This document shows, in pieces, positions 27,769 to 35,808 of a stretch of 64,000 bases of DNA. The stretch covers positions 242,881-306,880 of the forward strand of contig JANUBW010000013.1 of NCBI GenBank assembly GCA_024809215.1, written 5' to 3'. A program made the translations under genes and the position numbers. Every line of letters begins with the position of its first letter. The stretch's first letter is position 1. The notes beneath the pieces were generated by a model. The model saw only the letters and a list, made by a program, of their open reading frames with translations, searched no databases and was not told the DNA's origin. Origin of the DNA: Niastella sp. OAS944 (GTDB lineage: Bacteria; Bacteroidota; Bacteroidia; Chitinophagales; Chitinophagaceae).

Positions 27769-27925
27769 TGAATCAGAGTTTACCTACTATAAAAGTAATA
27801 TACGATAAACAACTGTAACTGGTTTGTTTTATCGTCGAAAACAATAAAAATAATTAATAGGTATTTACCTTATGTTTTGTTAGGCAGTAACCTTAACCAA
27901 CTATATTCAATTATGACGCCAGCAG

Positions 27926-28702
27926 TTAGGCAACCGCTGCAGGCTCATTTAATTTTGTCAAAAATTTGTGGAGTATACGGTTGAACTCGTCAGGCACTTC
28001 CATCATGGGTGCATGACCACATTTATCAATAAAATGCAGTTCGCTGTTTGGGATCAACCGGTGAAACTCGCGGCCAACGAAGGGCGGAGTAATAGAATCA
28101 TTATTACCCCACACTAATAAGGTGGGTTGTTTGATTTGATTAATGTCTTCGCCCAGATTATTTCGGATGGCGCTTTTTGCGAGCGCGATAATTTTTATGG
28201 CTTTCAAACGGTTATTTACGATCTCATACACCTCGTCAACCAGTTCTTTGGTGGCAATTTTAGGATCGTAAAAGGTTAACTCCGTTTTCTTCTTTATATA
28301 ATCGTAATCGCCGCGTTTAGGATAAGTGTCTCCCATACCATTCTCAAATAAACCGGAGCTTCCGGTTAAAATAAGCGATTTTATACGCTCGGGCTGTTTC
28401 AGCACATGTAAAATAGCAACATGACCGCCTAATGAGTTTCCGAGCAGGTGTACGTTTTGATAATCGTTATATTCTATGAACTTATTTACAAATTTCTGCA
28501 GGCCTCCAACCGAGGTGTGCAGCAGGTCCATATCAAGCAAAGGGAGAATGGGAACCACTACTTTGTTGTGGTTCTTGAAGTAATTGATCAAATCACCAAA
28601 GTTGCTGAGGGCGCCGAATAATCCGTGTAAGAGTATCAGCGGTTCGCCTTCACCTTCTTCAATATACTTGAATTTATCCACTTGTTTGATCGTATAATTC
28701 AT
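27926..28702 (-). CDS. Alpha/beta hydrolase
   Basis: 258 aa alpha/beta hydrolase fold. Oxyanion-hole strand LILLHGLFGALSNF, nucleophile elbow GNSLGGHVA (Ser), acid in VWGNNDSITPP and catalytic His in KCGHAPMMEVP: a complete triad. No signal peptide, so cytosolic. Substrate unknown; MhpC/BioH-like. ATG at 28702. It follows cvpA on the same strand. Confidence 0.87.
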   Translation of the reverse strand: MNYTIKQVDKFKYIEEGEGEPLILLHGLFGALSNFGDLINYFKNHNKVVVPILPLLDMDLLHTSVGGLQKFVNKFIEYNDYQNVHLLGNSLGGHVAILHVLKQPERIKSLILTGSSGLFENGMGDTYPKRGDYDYIKKKTELTFYDPKIATKELVDEVYEIVNNRLKAIKIIALAKSAIRNNLGEDINQIKQPTLLVWGNNDSITPPFVGREFHRLIPNSELHFIDKCGHAPMMEVPDEFNRILHKFLTKLNEPAAVA

Positions 28703-28838
28703 CAGCTATGTCTGTTCAAGTCAGTCAATTAATCGCTAAAATAAACGTTTTACTGCAAATAACACATCCTTGCAGTTTTCACCCCAATAATTTTAATGTA
28801 AGCTACTGATTTTTTATGGTTTCCCATCAGAACCGGCA

Positions 28839-29393
28839 TTAGGGCGTACCCCTGGGCGGTATCTGTTGTGTGGCCAACCCATCAAAAAAGTTACTGAGTT
28901 CAGTGAACATATTTTTGAAAACCGGGATCAGTTTGCCAAAACCATCTATAACCCACGGGCCCAGTGGTTGTAAAATTGGCCAGGTTATGGAATTAGCAAC
29001 CGTTTCATCGCTTATCAACTTCACCTTTTGCACAAAGAACAGCACCACACTGAGTGTAAACATATACAAAATAGTGTATAAAATTATCCCTCCTATTTTG
29101 TTGGCCCACCCCATCATGGTCATTTCCACGGTTGCTGTAAGCATGCTGGCCACCCAGCGCACCAGCAATACCACGCCTATAAAAACAACTGCAAATGAAA
29201 TGAATGGAAGCCACCTGGCAGATATATTAACGCTATCTTTTAAATAATCTGCTACAACAACCGATAATTTCATGGCAGCCGCTATGCCTGCAATAAACGC
29301 AAAAAACGAGAATACTGCAACAATAAGGCCTCGCCGCAATCCTTTGATAACGGCTATGACAAGGAATATTAAAACTAATATATCTATGAACAT
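28839..29393 (-). CDS. CvpA family membrane protein
   Basis: About 184 aa with four hydrophobic segments in the first 130 residues, beginning MFIDILVLIFLVIAVIKGLRRGLIVAVFSFFAF, the CvpA signature (D..L..KG.RRG). The family was named for colicin V production and is linked to envelope homeostasis; its function is unclear. The start at 29393 is chosen because the 11 codons before it are untypical. Upstream is a word-repeat gap separating it from the YqeY gene. Confidence 0.85.
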   Translation of the reverse strand: MFIDILVLIFLVIAVIKGLRRGLIVAVFSFFAFIAGIAAAMKLSVVVADYLKDSVNISARWLPFISFAVVFIGVVLLVRWVASMLTATVEMTMMGWANKIGGIILYTILYMFTLSVVLFFVQKVKLISDETVANSITWPILQPLGPWVIDGFGKLIPVFKNMFTELSNFFDGLATQQIPPRGTP

Positions 29394-29435
29394 ACTTAGT
29401 TCTGAAGGGTGACGAGGTGGTTCCAAGGAAATCGA

Positions 29436-29575
29436 AGTAAGAAGTACGAGGTACGAAGAGCCTCCATTTTAAAGCCTCGCGCCTAATTTTCTGTTTTTCC
29501 TACTTCCGTATTGTTATATCTCCTACTTCTTACATCCTACTTCCTACTTCAAATCTTAAGCCCCCAATGCTACAC
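29436..29575. repeat. Word repeat with inverted arm (GTACGAGG / CCTACTTC class)
   Basis: GAAGTAAGAAGTACGAGGTACGAAG on the left; the words CCTACTTCC, CCTACTTCTTAC, CCTACTTCCTACTTC on the right. Fills the gap between cvpA and the YqeY-like gene. Confidence 0.75.
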
Positions 29576-29603
29576 TTTCAGAAACAAGCCCCTTCAAACG
29601 AAC

Positions 29604-30056
29604 CTACTTCGCCAGTAACTCCTTTACCAGGGCACTTATTGCTTTACCATCAGCTTTACCTGCTAATTGTTTGGTAGCCACGCCCATTACCTTACCCATA
29701 TCGGCAGGTGATGAAGCACCGGTTTCTGCAATAATATTTGCAATAATTACTTTCAGCTCCTCTGCACTCATCTGTTTAGGCAGGAATTTTTCGATCACCT
29801 CAATTTCTTCCTGTTCCTTCGATGCCAGATCGGTGCGGTTCTGCTGGGTAAAGATCTCCAGCGAATCTTTTCGCTGTTTAACCAGCTTTTGCAACAACTT
29901 TATTTCATCCTCCTCTTTTATTTCACCGCCCGCCCCTTCTGAAGTTTTAGCCAGAATAATGGCTGCTTTTATGGCACGCAAACTACGCACCGTTTTTTCG
30001 TCCTTGGCTAACATGGCTGTTTTCAATTCAGCCTGGATCTTTTGTTCTAAGCTCAT
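29604..30056 (-). CDS. GatB/YqeY domain-containing protein
   Basis: 150 aa, all helical, a standalone version of the C-terminal domain of GatB. Contains LEQKIQAELKTAMLAKDEKTVRSLRAIKAAI, FLPKQMSAEEL and the C-terminal MGKVMGVATKQLAGKADGKAISALVKELL. Likely tRNA binding; role not settled. ATG at 30056, 18 bases after gldC. Confidence 0.9.
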   Translation of the reverse strand: MSLEQKIQAELKTAMLAKDEKTVRSLRAIKAAIILAKTSEGAGGEIKEEDEIKLLQKLVKQRKDSLEIFTQQNRTDLASKEQEEIEVIEKFLPKQMSAEELKVIIANIIAETGASSPADMGKVMGVATKQLAGKADGKAISALVKELLAK

Positions 30057-30074
30057 ACCGCGGCTATTTTGGTA

Positions 30075-30422
30075 TTATAATTTATTTTCTTTCATTTGAA
30101 TGTCTCTAAACTTACCATAAAAATCCTTGGCAAAGTTCTTCATCATATCAACCAGCTCGGCCTGGTGCGTTGCCCGGCTAAAGCTATCGGCCATGGTCAT
30201 GAAGGTTTGATAATAAAAATCGGCCATTTCATCTACCATCATTTCTTTCGTCCACAGGTCCATACGCAAAGCCGATTTATCAGCCCCATCCCAAAACGAT
30301 AACATCATGGCCCTTGCCTTTTGACCGGCATCTGCCGTGCTATCGGTGGCCTTCCACAATATTTGGTCAGGAATGTTTTTTTCGTCAAGCGTCACATCAA
30401 TTGTAATAGTCGATTGCCTCAT
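30075..30422 (-). CDS. gldC: Gliding motility protein GldC
   Basis: 115 aa, no signal peptide, matching GldC in length and layout: a beta-rich start (STITIDVTLDEKNIPDQILWKATDS) and a central helix with MMLSFWDGADKSALRMDLWTKEMMVDEMADFYYQTFMTMADSF. GldC accompanies the GldB/GldN gliding and T9SS proteins of Bacteroidota. Cytosolic. ATG at 30422; a TACTTTTG element lies upstream at 30460-30467. Confidence 0.88.
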   Translation of the reverse strand: MRQSTITIDVTLDEKNIPDQILWKATDSTADAGQKARAMMLSFWDGADKSALRMDLWTKEMMVDEMADFYYQTFMTMADSFSRATHQAELVDMMKNFAKDFYGKFRDIQMKENKL

Positions 30423-30459
30423 TTTATTTTGATTATCAGTTTTTTATATTTTGGAACCG

Positions 30460-30467
30460 CAAAAGTA
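30460..30467 (-). promoter_or_regulatory. Putative -7 promoter element (TACTTTTG) for gldC
   Basis: Perfect TAnnTTTG on the minus strand, 37 bases before the gldC ATG. No clear -33 element. Confidence 0.4.
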
Positions 30468-30469
30468 CA

Positions 30470-30955
30470 CCGATTTTAATAGTTTTTGTGCCTGTTTATT
30501 GGCAGAACACCGTAAATGTATATTAAACCTCTTTCAGGGAAAAAATGTTATCATATATATATATCTTTTTAACAATTTAAGGTTTGCATAAAATACGGTA
30601 CAAAAAATAGGGTACTAACACGTTGGCAAAGACAAGATTATTTGATAATTTGGGACCTACACTTTAAAGTTCCTCAGTTTTATTAAAAGAACCCTACCCA
30701 AATTCCAAATCAGTATCCTTCGAATCGAACCTCTGTTAAAGGTAAATCCACACATTAAGGTGTTGTTTGCAGCCATAAAATTTAGAAAAGGTTTGTGTTG
30801 AGCACCATTTTTAATCTCTTATCATACCTATGTACCATATTTTTTAAGACCTGATTTTATATTTTAAACCATTAATCACCTGCTTTCCCAACCCCGAAAC
30901 TGTTGGGCGGTACGGTCATATATTATTTACCTGTGGAAAAACCAATCCTTTTACA
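30470..30955. other. Long non-coding gap between divergent gldC and the DUF4290 gene
   Basis: No ORF on either strand. AT-rich. It has a short inverted repeat (CCCAAC / GTTGGG) near 30886-30906 and a strong plus-strand terminator at its right end although no plus-strand gene precedes it, so a short RNA could be encoded here (inference). Confidence 0.4.
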
Positions 30956-30982
30956 GAAAAGGCCTCCGCAAAAGGCCTTTTC
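30956..30982 (+). terminator. Hairpin terminator without an upstream gene
   Basis: Nine-base stem GAAAAGGCC / GGCCTTTTC followed by TTTTT on the plus strand. The nearest upstream plus-strand gene is far away, so it may terminate a small RNA or stop antisense transcription. Confidence 0.7.
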
Positions 30983-31029
30983 TTTTTATAAACTTACTTT
31001 GTTACTTTTGTTAACCTTATATTTATAGA

Positions 31030-31776
31030 ATGAGCATAGACAAAATGGAATATAACACGACCAGGAACCACCTGGCGATGCGTGAGTACGGAAGGCATAT
31101 CCAGAAAATGATCGAGTATTTGCTGACACTCGAAGACCAGGAAACCCGCCAACGTAATGCCTACGCTGTGATTGAGCTGATGGGATTCCTGAACCCCCAC
31201 TTAAAGAATGTTGAAGATTTCAGACATAAACTATGGGATCACCTGTTCCTGATCTCCGATTTTAAACTGGCGGTAGAATCACCCTACCCCATTCCTACCC
31301 GGGAAACTTTAAAATCACGACCAGGCCCACTGCCCTATCCCAAACGCTATCCCAAATTCTCGCACCTGGGTAAAAACCTCGAGCTGGTTATCAATAAGGC
31401 ATTAAATGAAGATATGCCCGAAAAACGCCAGGGTTTTGCCAACGCCATTGCTTATTACATGAAGCTGGCTTATAATAACTGGCATAAAGAAACGGTGCAC
31501 GACGATGCTATTCAAGGCGAATTGACCAATATTACCAGCGGTCAGTTGACCTTTACCAATACTCCATATGTTCGCCAGCATCGTCCAAGCGATAACCGCG
31601 ACCGCGATAGTCGCGACCGTGACCGTGGCGGCTACGGCGACAACCGGTATAAACGTGGTGGTGGCGGCCAAAAGTTCCAGGGCCGCGGACGCGATGATCG
31701 TAATAACGGCGGTGGACGCGATAACCGTAACGACCGCAATGATCGCGGTGGGAAGTTTAAGAAACGCTATAAATAA
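31030..31776 (+). CDS. DUF4290 domain-containing protein with an RGG-like tail
   Basis: 248 aa in two parts. Residues ~1-185 are the DUF4290 domain (MEYNTTRNHLAMREYGRHIQKMIEYLLTLED, NPHLKNVEDFRHKLWDHLFLISDF), a Bacteroidota-only family of unknown role. The last ~60 residues are low-complexity Arg/Gly/Asp/Asn (DRDRGGYGDNRYKRGGGG style) ending in KFKKRYK, resembling RGG RNA-binding tails. ATG at 31030 is used; MEYNTTRN six codons on is an alternative. A TATATTTA element lies four bases before the start. Confidence 0.85.
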   Translation: MSIDKMEYNTTRNHLAMREYGRHIQKMIEYLLTLEDQETRQRNAYAVIELMGFLNPHLKNVEDFRHKLWDHLFLISDFKLAVESPYPIPTRETLKSRPGPLPYPKRYPKFSHLGKNLELVINKALNEDMPEKRQGFANAIAYYMKLAYNNWHKETVHDDAIQGELTNITSGQLTFTNTPYVRQHRPSDNRDRDSRDRDRGGYGDNRYKRGGGGQKFQGRGRDDRNNGGGRDNRNDRNDRGGKFKKRYK

Positions 31777-31805
31777 GGGCGTACTTTCTAAGAGGGAAAT
31801 CCGGA

Positions 31806-31925
31806 TCTTAAGTAAGAATTTTGAGATTTCGGGATTTAGAGATTTTGAGATTTGTTTTAGGTTTAGCCCACTGACAAATCGCAAAATCCCACAATCGCAA
31901 AATCAGAAATCGGAAATTCGGCGGC
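31806..31925. repeat. Word repeat with inverted arm (GATTTTGAGATTT class)
   Basis: ATTTTGAGATTTCGGGATTTAGAGATTTTGAG on the left; CAAATCGCAAAATCCCACAATCGC and AATCAGAAATCGG on the right. Occupies the gap after the DUF4290 gene. Confidence 0.75.
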
Positions 31926-31963
31926 TCGCCAACAGTCGCGAGAACAGAATAATAAATAATAAA

Positions 31964-32000
31964 TAAAACCCCGGCAGTAAAACCTATTGCCGGGGTTTTA
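31964..32000 (+). terminator. Perfect 13-bp hairpin terminator before murA
   Basis: TAAAACCCCGGCA / TGCCGGGGTTTTA around an 11-base loop. Its T-rich end runs directly into the murA promoter element. Confidence 0.8.
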
Positions 32001-32006
32001 TATTTG
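31999..32006 (+). promoter_or_regulatory. Putative -7 promoter element (TATATTTG) for murA
   Basis: Perfect TAnnTTTG, 55 bases before the murA ATG, overlapping the tail of the preceding hairpin. Confidence 0.45.
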
Positions 32007-32061
32007 CACCTTATTTTAACGTACCATTGATCGGATATCAAAAAACCAGGAAAAAGTAACA

Positions 32062-33363
32062 ATGAATTCTTTTGAAGTCATCGGCGGTAAAAAATTAAAA
32101 GGTGAAATAGTGCCACAAGGCGCAAAGAATGAAGCATTGCAAATAATCAGTGCCGTTTTGCTTACGCCCCAAAAAGTAACCATCACCAATATTCCCGACA
32201 TTCTTGATGTAAACCTGCTTATTGAATTGCTTGGCGAACTGAATGTAAAGATCGAACGCCCGCAACGTGATACCTGTATATTTCAGGCCGATGATGTGAA
32301 TGTAGATTACCTGCGCAGCGATGCCTATAAACAAAAAAGCGGTCGCCTGCGCGGCTCTGTTATGCTGGCCGGCCCCATGCTTGCCCGCTTTAAAAAAGCT
32401 TATATTCCAAAACCCGGTGGCGATAAAATAGGCCGCCGCAGACTGGATACCCATATTATTGGTTTCGAAAAACTGGGCGCTTCTTTCAATTACAGTGGCG
32501 ACGGCTTTTTTGAACTGCAGGCCCCTAATTTAAAAGGTGCCTACCTTATGCTCGATGAGCCTTCTGTTACCGGTACCGCCAATATTATTATGGCGGCAGT
32601 AATGGCCGAAGGCACTACAACCATTTACAACGCAGCCTGCGAACCCTATATTCAGCAGTTGTGCAAAATGCTCAACCGCATGGGCGCCAAAATAACCGGT
32701 ATTGGCAGCAACCTGCTTAATATCGAAGGCGTACAGGCATTGGGCGGAACCGAGCACCGCATGCTGCCCGATATGATAGAAATAGGCTCATTTATTGGGC
32801 TGGCGGCTATGACGCAAAGCGATATCACCATAAAAAATGCGGGTATTGAGCACCTGGGAATAATACCCGAAAAGTTTAAACAACTGGGTATTCAAATGAA
32901 TTTTAAAGGTGATGACATCCATGTGCCTGCCCAGGATATATATGAAATTCAAACCTTCCTCGATGGTGGGGTGCTTACTATCTACGATCATCCATGGCCC
33001 GGTTTCACGCCCGATCTTTTAAGCATCGTACTGGTAGTTGCTACCCAGGCAAAAGGAAGTGTGCTTATTCACCAAAAAATGTTCGAAAGCCGCCTGTTCT
33101 TTGTTGATAAACTTATTGACATGGGCGCCCAGATCATTCTGTGCGATCCTCACCGCGCTGCTGTTATTGGTCTTGGCCGTGGGCAGAACCTGCGCGGTAT
33201 TCAAATGAGCAGTCCCGACATCAGGGCCGGGGTATCGTTATTGATAGCCGCATTGAGCGCCGATGGTAAAAGCGTTATTCAGAACATTGAGCAAATAGAC
33301 CGGGGCTACCAGTACATTGATAAACGTTTGCAGGCACTTGGTGCAGATATAAAGAGAGTTTAA
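32062..33363 (+). CDS. murA: UDP-N-acetylglucosamine 1-carboxyvinyltransferase with Asp in the active-site loop
   Basis: 433 aa EPSP-synthase-fold enzyme for the first committed step of peptidoglycan synthesis. Conserved residues: Lys22-Asn23 in QGAKNEAL, the catalytic loop PGGDKIGRRRLDTH, ITGIGSNLL, and the C-terminal SPDIRAGVSLLIAAL. At residue 121, where most MurA enzymes have the Cys that fosfomycin alkylates, this protein has Asp (codon GAT at 32422-32424). The family's Asp forms are active and fosfomycin-insensitive. ATG at 32062. Confidence 0.93.
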   Translation: MNSFEVIGGKKLKGEIVPQGAKNEALQIISAVLLTPQKVTITNIPDILDVNLLIELLGELNVKIERPQRDTCIFQADDVNVDYLRSDAYKQKSGRLRGSVMLAGPMLARFKKAYIPKPGGDKIGRRRLDTHIIGFEKLGASFNYSGDGFFELQAPNLKGAYLMLDEPSVTGTANIIMAAVMAEGTTTIYNAACEPYIQQLCKMLNRMGAKITGIGSNLLNIEGVQALGGTEHRMLPDMIEIGSFIGLAAMTQSDITIKNAGIEHLGIIPEKFKQLGIQMNFKGDDIHVPAQDIYEIQTFLDGGVLTIYDHPWPGFTPDLLSIVLVVATQAKGSVLIHQKMFESRLFFVDKLIDMGAQIILCDPHRAAVIGLGRGQNLRGIQMSSPDIRAGVSLLIAALSADGKSVIQNIEQIDRGYQYIDKRLQALGADIKRV

Positions 33364-33370
33364 ATGCAGT

Positions 33371-33485
33371 TACCGGTTCCCGGGGCCCGGGTTCCGGGCC
33401 AAAAAATTCGGAGAGCCCGATGAATTGCTGACCGATCGAAATTTGAACACCCGGTAACAGGTAACTGGTAACCGGCAACCAACAT
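33371..33485. repeat. Word repeats (CCGGTAACAGGTAACTGG class)
   Basis: Left: GGTTCCCGGGGCCCGGGTTCCGGGCC, right: ACCCGGTAACAGGTAACTGGTAACCGG. Lies between murA and gmk. Confidence 0.7.
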
Positions 33486-33502
33486 AAACCACAAACTCGT
33501 AC

Positions 33503-34081
33503 ATGTCCTTTCAGCCCAAAAACAAGATAATAATCATTACCGCCCCATCGGGTGCAGGCAAAACATCTATTACCCATTACCTGTTAAAAAAGTTCCCGCA
33601 ACTGGCGTTTTCGGTATCGGCAGCTACCCGCCCGCGCCGCAAACATGAAGTAGATGGAAAAGATTATTATTTTCTTTCTCAGGAAGACTTTGATCAAAAG
33701 ATAAAACATAACGAGTTTGTTGAATGGGAAATGGTATACGAAGGCAAATCGTACGGCACCCTAAAATCGGAGCTACAGCGCATTTGGGATAATAACCAGG
33801 TACCCGTGTTGGATATTGATGTAAAAGGGGCCATTCACGTGCAGGGCCAGTACTCCGGTACCGTTCTATCGATCTTTGTAGAACCGCCTTCTGTTGATGA
33901 ACTAAAACGGCGTTTAAGCTCAAGGGGTACCGAAACCGAAGAAAGCCTTCAAACGAGGGTAAATAAAGCCTCCTACGAGATCTCCTTCAAACATCGTTTT
34001 GATAAAATAATCCTTAACGACGACCTCAATAAGGCCTGTAAACGTGCCGAAGAAGTAATTACAGAATTCCTAAATTCATAA
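33503..34081 (+). CDS. gmk: Guanylate kinase
   Basis: 192 aa P-loop kinase phosphorylating GMP to GDP. Walker A APSGAGKTS, the GMP-binding block SVSAATRPRRKHEVDGKDYYF with EFVEWEMVYEGKSYGTLKSE, and DIDVKGAIHV. Lid Arg residues in LKRRLSSRGTETEESLQTR. Cytosolic. ATG at 33503. A word-repeat gap separates it from murA. Confidence 0.95.
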   Translation: MSFQPKNKIIIITAPSGAGKTSITHYLLKKFPQLAFSVSAATRPRRKHEVDGKDYYFLSQEDFDQKIKHNEFVEWEMVYEGKSYGTLKSELQRIWDNNQVPVLDIDVKGAIHVQGQYSGTVLSIFVEPPSVDELKRRLSSRGTETEESLQTRVNKASYEISFKHRFDKIILNDDLNKACKRAEEVITEFLNS

Positions 34082-34109
34082 TATAGGTTACATTTATCCA
34101 AAAGTAAAG

Positions 34110-34203
34110 GCAGGTGCTACCAGGTTTCAGGCGCCGGTTACCGGTTTCCGGTTACCTGGCGTAGCAAAAGCCCCGGTAACAGGTAACTGGAAACTGGTAA
34201 CTT
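34110..34203. repeat. Word repeats (CCGGTTACCGG class)
   Basis: CAGGTTTCAGGCGCCGGTTACCGG and TTTCCGGTTACCTGG, then CCCGGTAACAGGTAACTGG and AAACTGGTAAC. Same word class as the gap before gmk; the two halves are inverted complements. Confidence 0.75.
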
Positions 34204-34234
34204 CCGCCTTTTTTTATATTTTCGTAGTCGAACT

Positions 34235-35512
34235 ATGAGTTTTCTTACCATTATAGGCATATGCATTGGCATCGCCTTTTTGTTGGTCGCCTATTTTGCC
34301 GGCATTGAGGTAGCTTTTACCTCGGCCAACCGGCTTAATATTGAATTGAAAAAGAAGCAGGGCGCCAGCAGTGGTATCTTATTATCAAACCTGTTCGACA
34401 ATCCCTCCCGCTTTATTGGTACCAACGTAGTAGGATTCAGCTTTTTCCTAACAGTAGTGGTTTTGCTGGGTTCCATGTGTTGGAATGAGCTGGAAAAGAC
34501 AATGGACTTTTCGGCCCGTTCTTTTATTACGTTTTTCCGCCTGCTTGCCGAAATAGTGTTAGCCTGGGTGATCATCATTTTTTTGGGCGAATGTATTCCA
34601 AGGGCCATTTTTAAGGCAAAAAGCGATTCCCTGCTTTCCTTTTCGGCCCGCGTAGGCCTGTTGGGCTTTTTCGACCAGTTATTTTACTGGATAGCCGCCG
34701 CCTTTGTAAAACTTTCCATATTTATTCTGAATGTGATCTTCGATATGCGTATCGATAAGCGTAAAGAACCCTTTTCGCGCAGCGATCTCGATCACTTTTT
34801 TCAGCAAACCAGCGAGTATAACAGCGAGGGTTCCGATATGAACACCGAACTGTTTGAGAATGCGCTTTCGTTGCCTAAAATAAAGGTGCGCGAGTGCCTG
34901 GTGCCCCGTAAAGAAATTGAGGCCATTGAGCTGAACACCACCGTGGAGGAGGCCCGTAAAAAATTTATTTCAACCCGGTTAAGCAAACTGATCGTGTATG
35001 GCGGTAACATCGACGCCATTCTTGGTTATATTCACCAGCTCGATCTGTTTAAACAACCCGAGCATATCAAAGAGATCCTGCTGCCCATACCGGCTATACC
35101 CGAAAGTATGAGCGCAACCGACCTCATTAATAAGTTCACCAAGGAGCGTAAAAGCATTGCCTGGGTGGTTGATGAATTTGGCGGCACCGCCGGTATTGTT
35201 ACCATGGAAGACCTGCTGGAAGAGATCTTTGGCGAGATCAAAGACGAGTATGATGTGGAGGAATTTGAGGAGAAAATGATCTCTGAAGACGAATACATTT
35301 TATCGGGCCGCCTCGAGCTCGATTACCTTATAGAAAAATACAAACTCGAATTTCCCGAGAACGATTCAGAGACCCTGTCGGGTTTTATTATACACCAACA
35401 CGAAACCATTCCCCGGTTAAAAGAGCGTATCATTATTGGTAATTACGAATTTGAAATAATGAGCGTAAGCGACACCCGTATTGAAATGGTGCGCTTGAAA
35501 ATTCTGCGTTAA
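34235..35512 (+). CDS. CorC/HlyC-type membrane protein (DUF21 + CBS pair)
   Basis: 425 aa. N-terminal DUF21 membrane domain (about residues 1-165, four helices, e.g. IGICIGIAFLLVAYFAGIEVAFTSANRL), then two CBS domains (CLVPRKEIEAIELNTTVEEARKKFI; IPESMSATDLINKFTKERKSIAWVVDEFGGTAGIVTMEDLLEEIFGEI) and a C-terminal transporter-associated domain. Annotated as hemolysin family; related CNNM/CorC proteins affect Mg2+ transport. Not clearly GldE. ATG at 34235. Confidence 0.87.
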   Translation: MSFLTIIGICIGIAFLLVAYFAGIEVAFTSANRLNIELKKKQGASSGILLSNLFDNPSRFIGTNVVGFSFFLTVVVLLGSMCWNELEKTMDFSARSFITFFRLLAEIVLAWVIIIFLGECIPRAIFKAKSDSLLSFSARVGLLGFFDQLFYWIAAAFVKLSIFILNVIFDMRIDKRKEPFSRSDLDHFFQQTSEYNSEGSDMNTELFENALSLPKIKVRECLVPRKEIEAIELNTTVEEARKKFISTRLSKLIVYGGNIDAILGYIHQLDLFKQPEHIKEILLPIPAIPESMSATDLINKFTKERKSIAWVVDEFGGTAGIVTMEDLLEEIFGEIKDEYDVEEFEEKMISEDEYILSGRLELDYLIEKYKLEFPENDSETLSGFIIHQHETIPRLKERIIIGNYEFEIMSVSDTRIEMVRLKILR

Positions 35513-35514
35513 CC

Positions 35515-35722
35515 GCAGAATTTTCAAAAATTCCAAATTCCAAATCGCAAGTTCCAAAAGGAAATCCCAAATCTCAAATCACAATTTCCAAAGAATACAT
35601 ATCAAATTCCAAATTTCAAGGTCAAATAAACGCCAAGGCATAATGTAACTTTTTGGATTGGAATTTGGAGCTTGGAATTTTGTTGGAATTTGGAGCTTGG
35701 AATTTGAGATTTTGCATTTTCA
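35515..35722. repeat. Word repeat with inverted arm (TTCCAAATTCCAAAT class)
   Basis: Left half: TTCCAAATTCCAAATCGC, AAGTTCCAAAAGG, AATCCCAAATCTC, AAATTCCAAATTTC. Right half: GGAATTTGGAGCTTGGAATTT and a second copy GGAATTTGGAGCTTGG. About 200 bases that could pair over their length; between the corC-like gene and tatC. Confidence 0.85.
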
Positions 35723-35742
35723 TCCACTTAACAACCTTTTAG

Positions 35743-35772
35743 TTGCTCCCTGCCTTTTAAGCCTTAAATTTG
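35743..35772 (+). promoter_or_regulatory. Putative tatC promoter (TTG-N19-TAAATTTG)
   Basis: -33 TTG at 35743-35745 and perfect TAnnTTTG at 35765-35772 with 19-base spacing. This places the transcription start near 35779, so the in-frame TTG at 35770 cannot be the translation start and the ATG at 35809 is chosen. Confidence 0.6.
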
Positions 35773-35808
35773 CCGCGCTTTACTATTATAAAGACTTTAC
35801 GAGATCCT

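Noticed and set aside
35770..35808. TTG start 13 codons upstream of the tatC ATG.
   Set aside because: It lies inside the promoter -7 element, so it would be outside the transcript.
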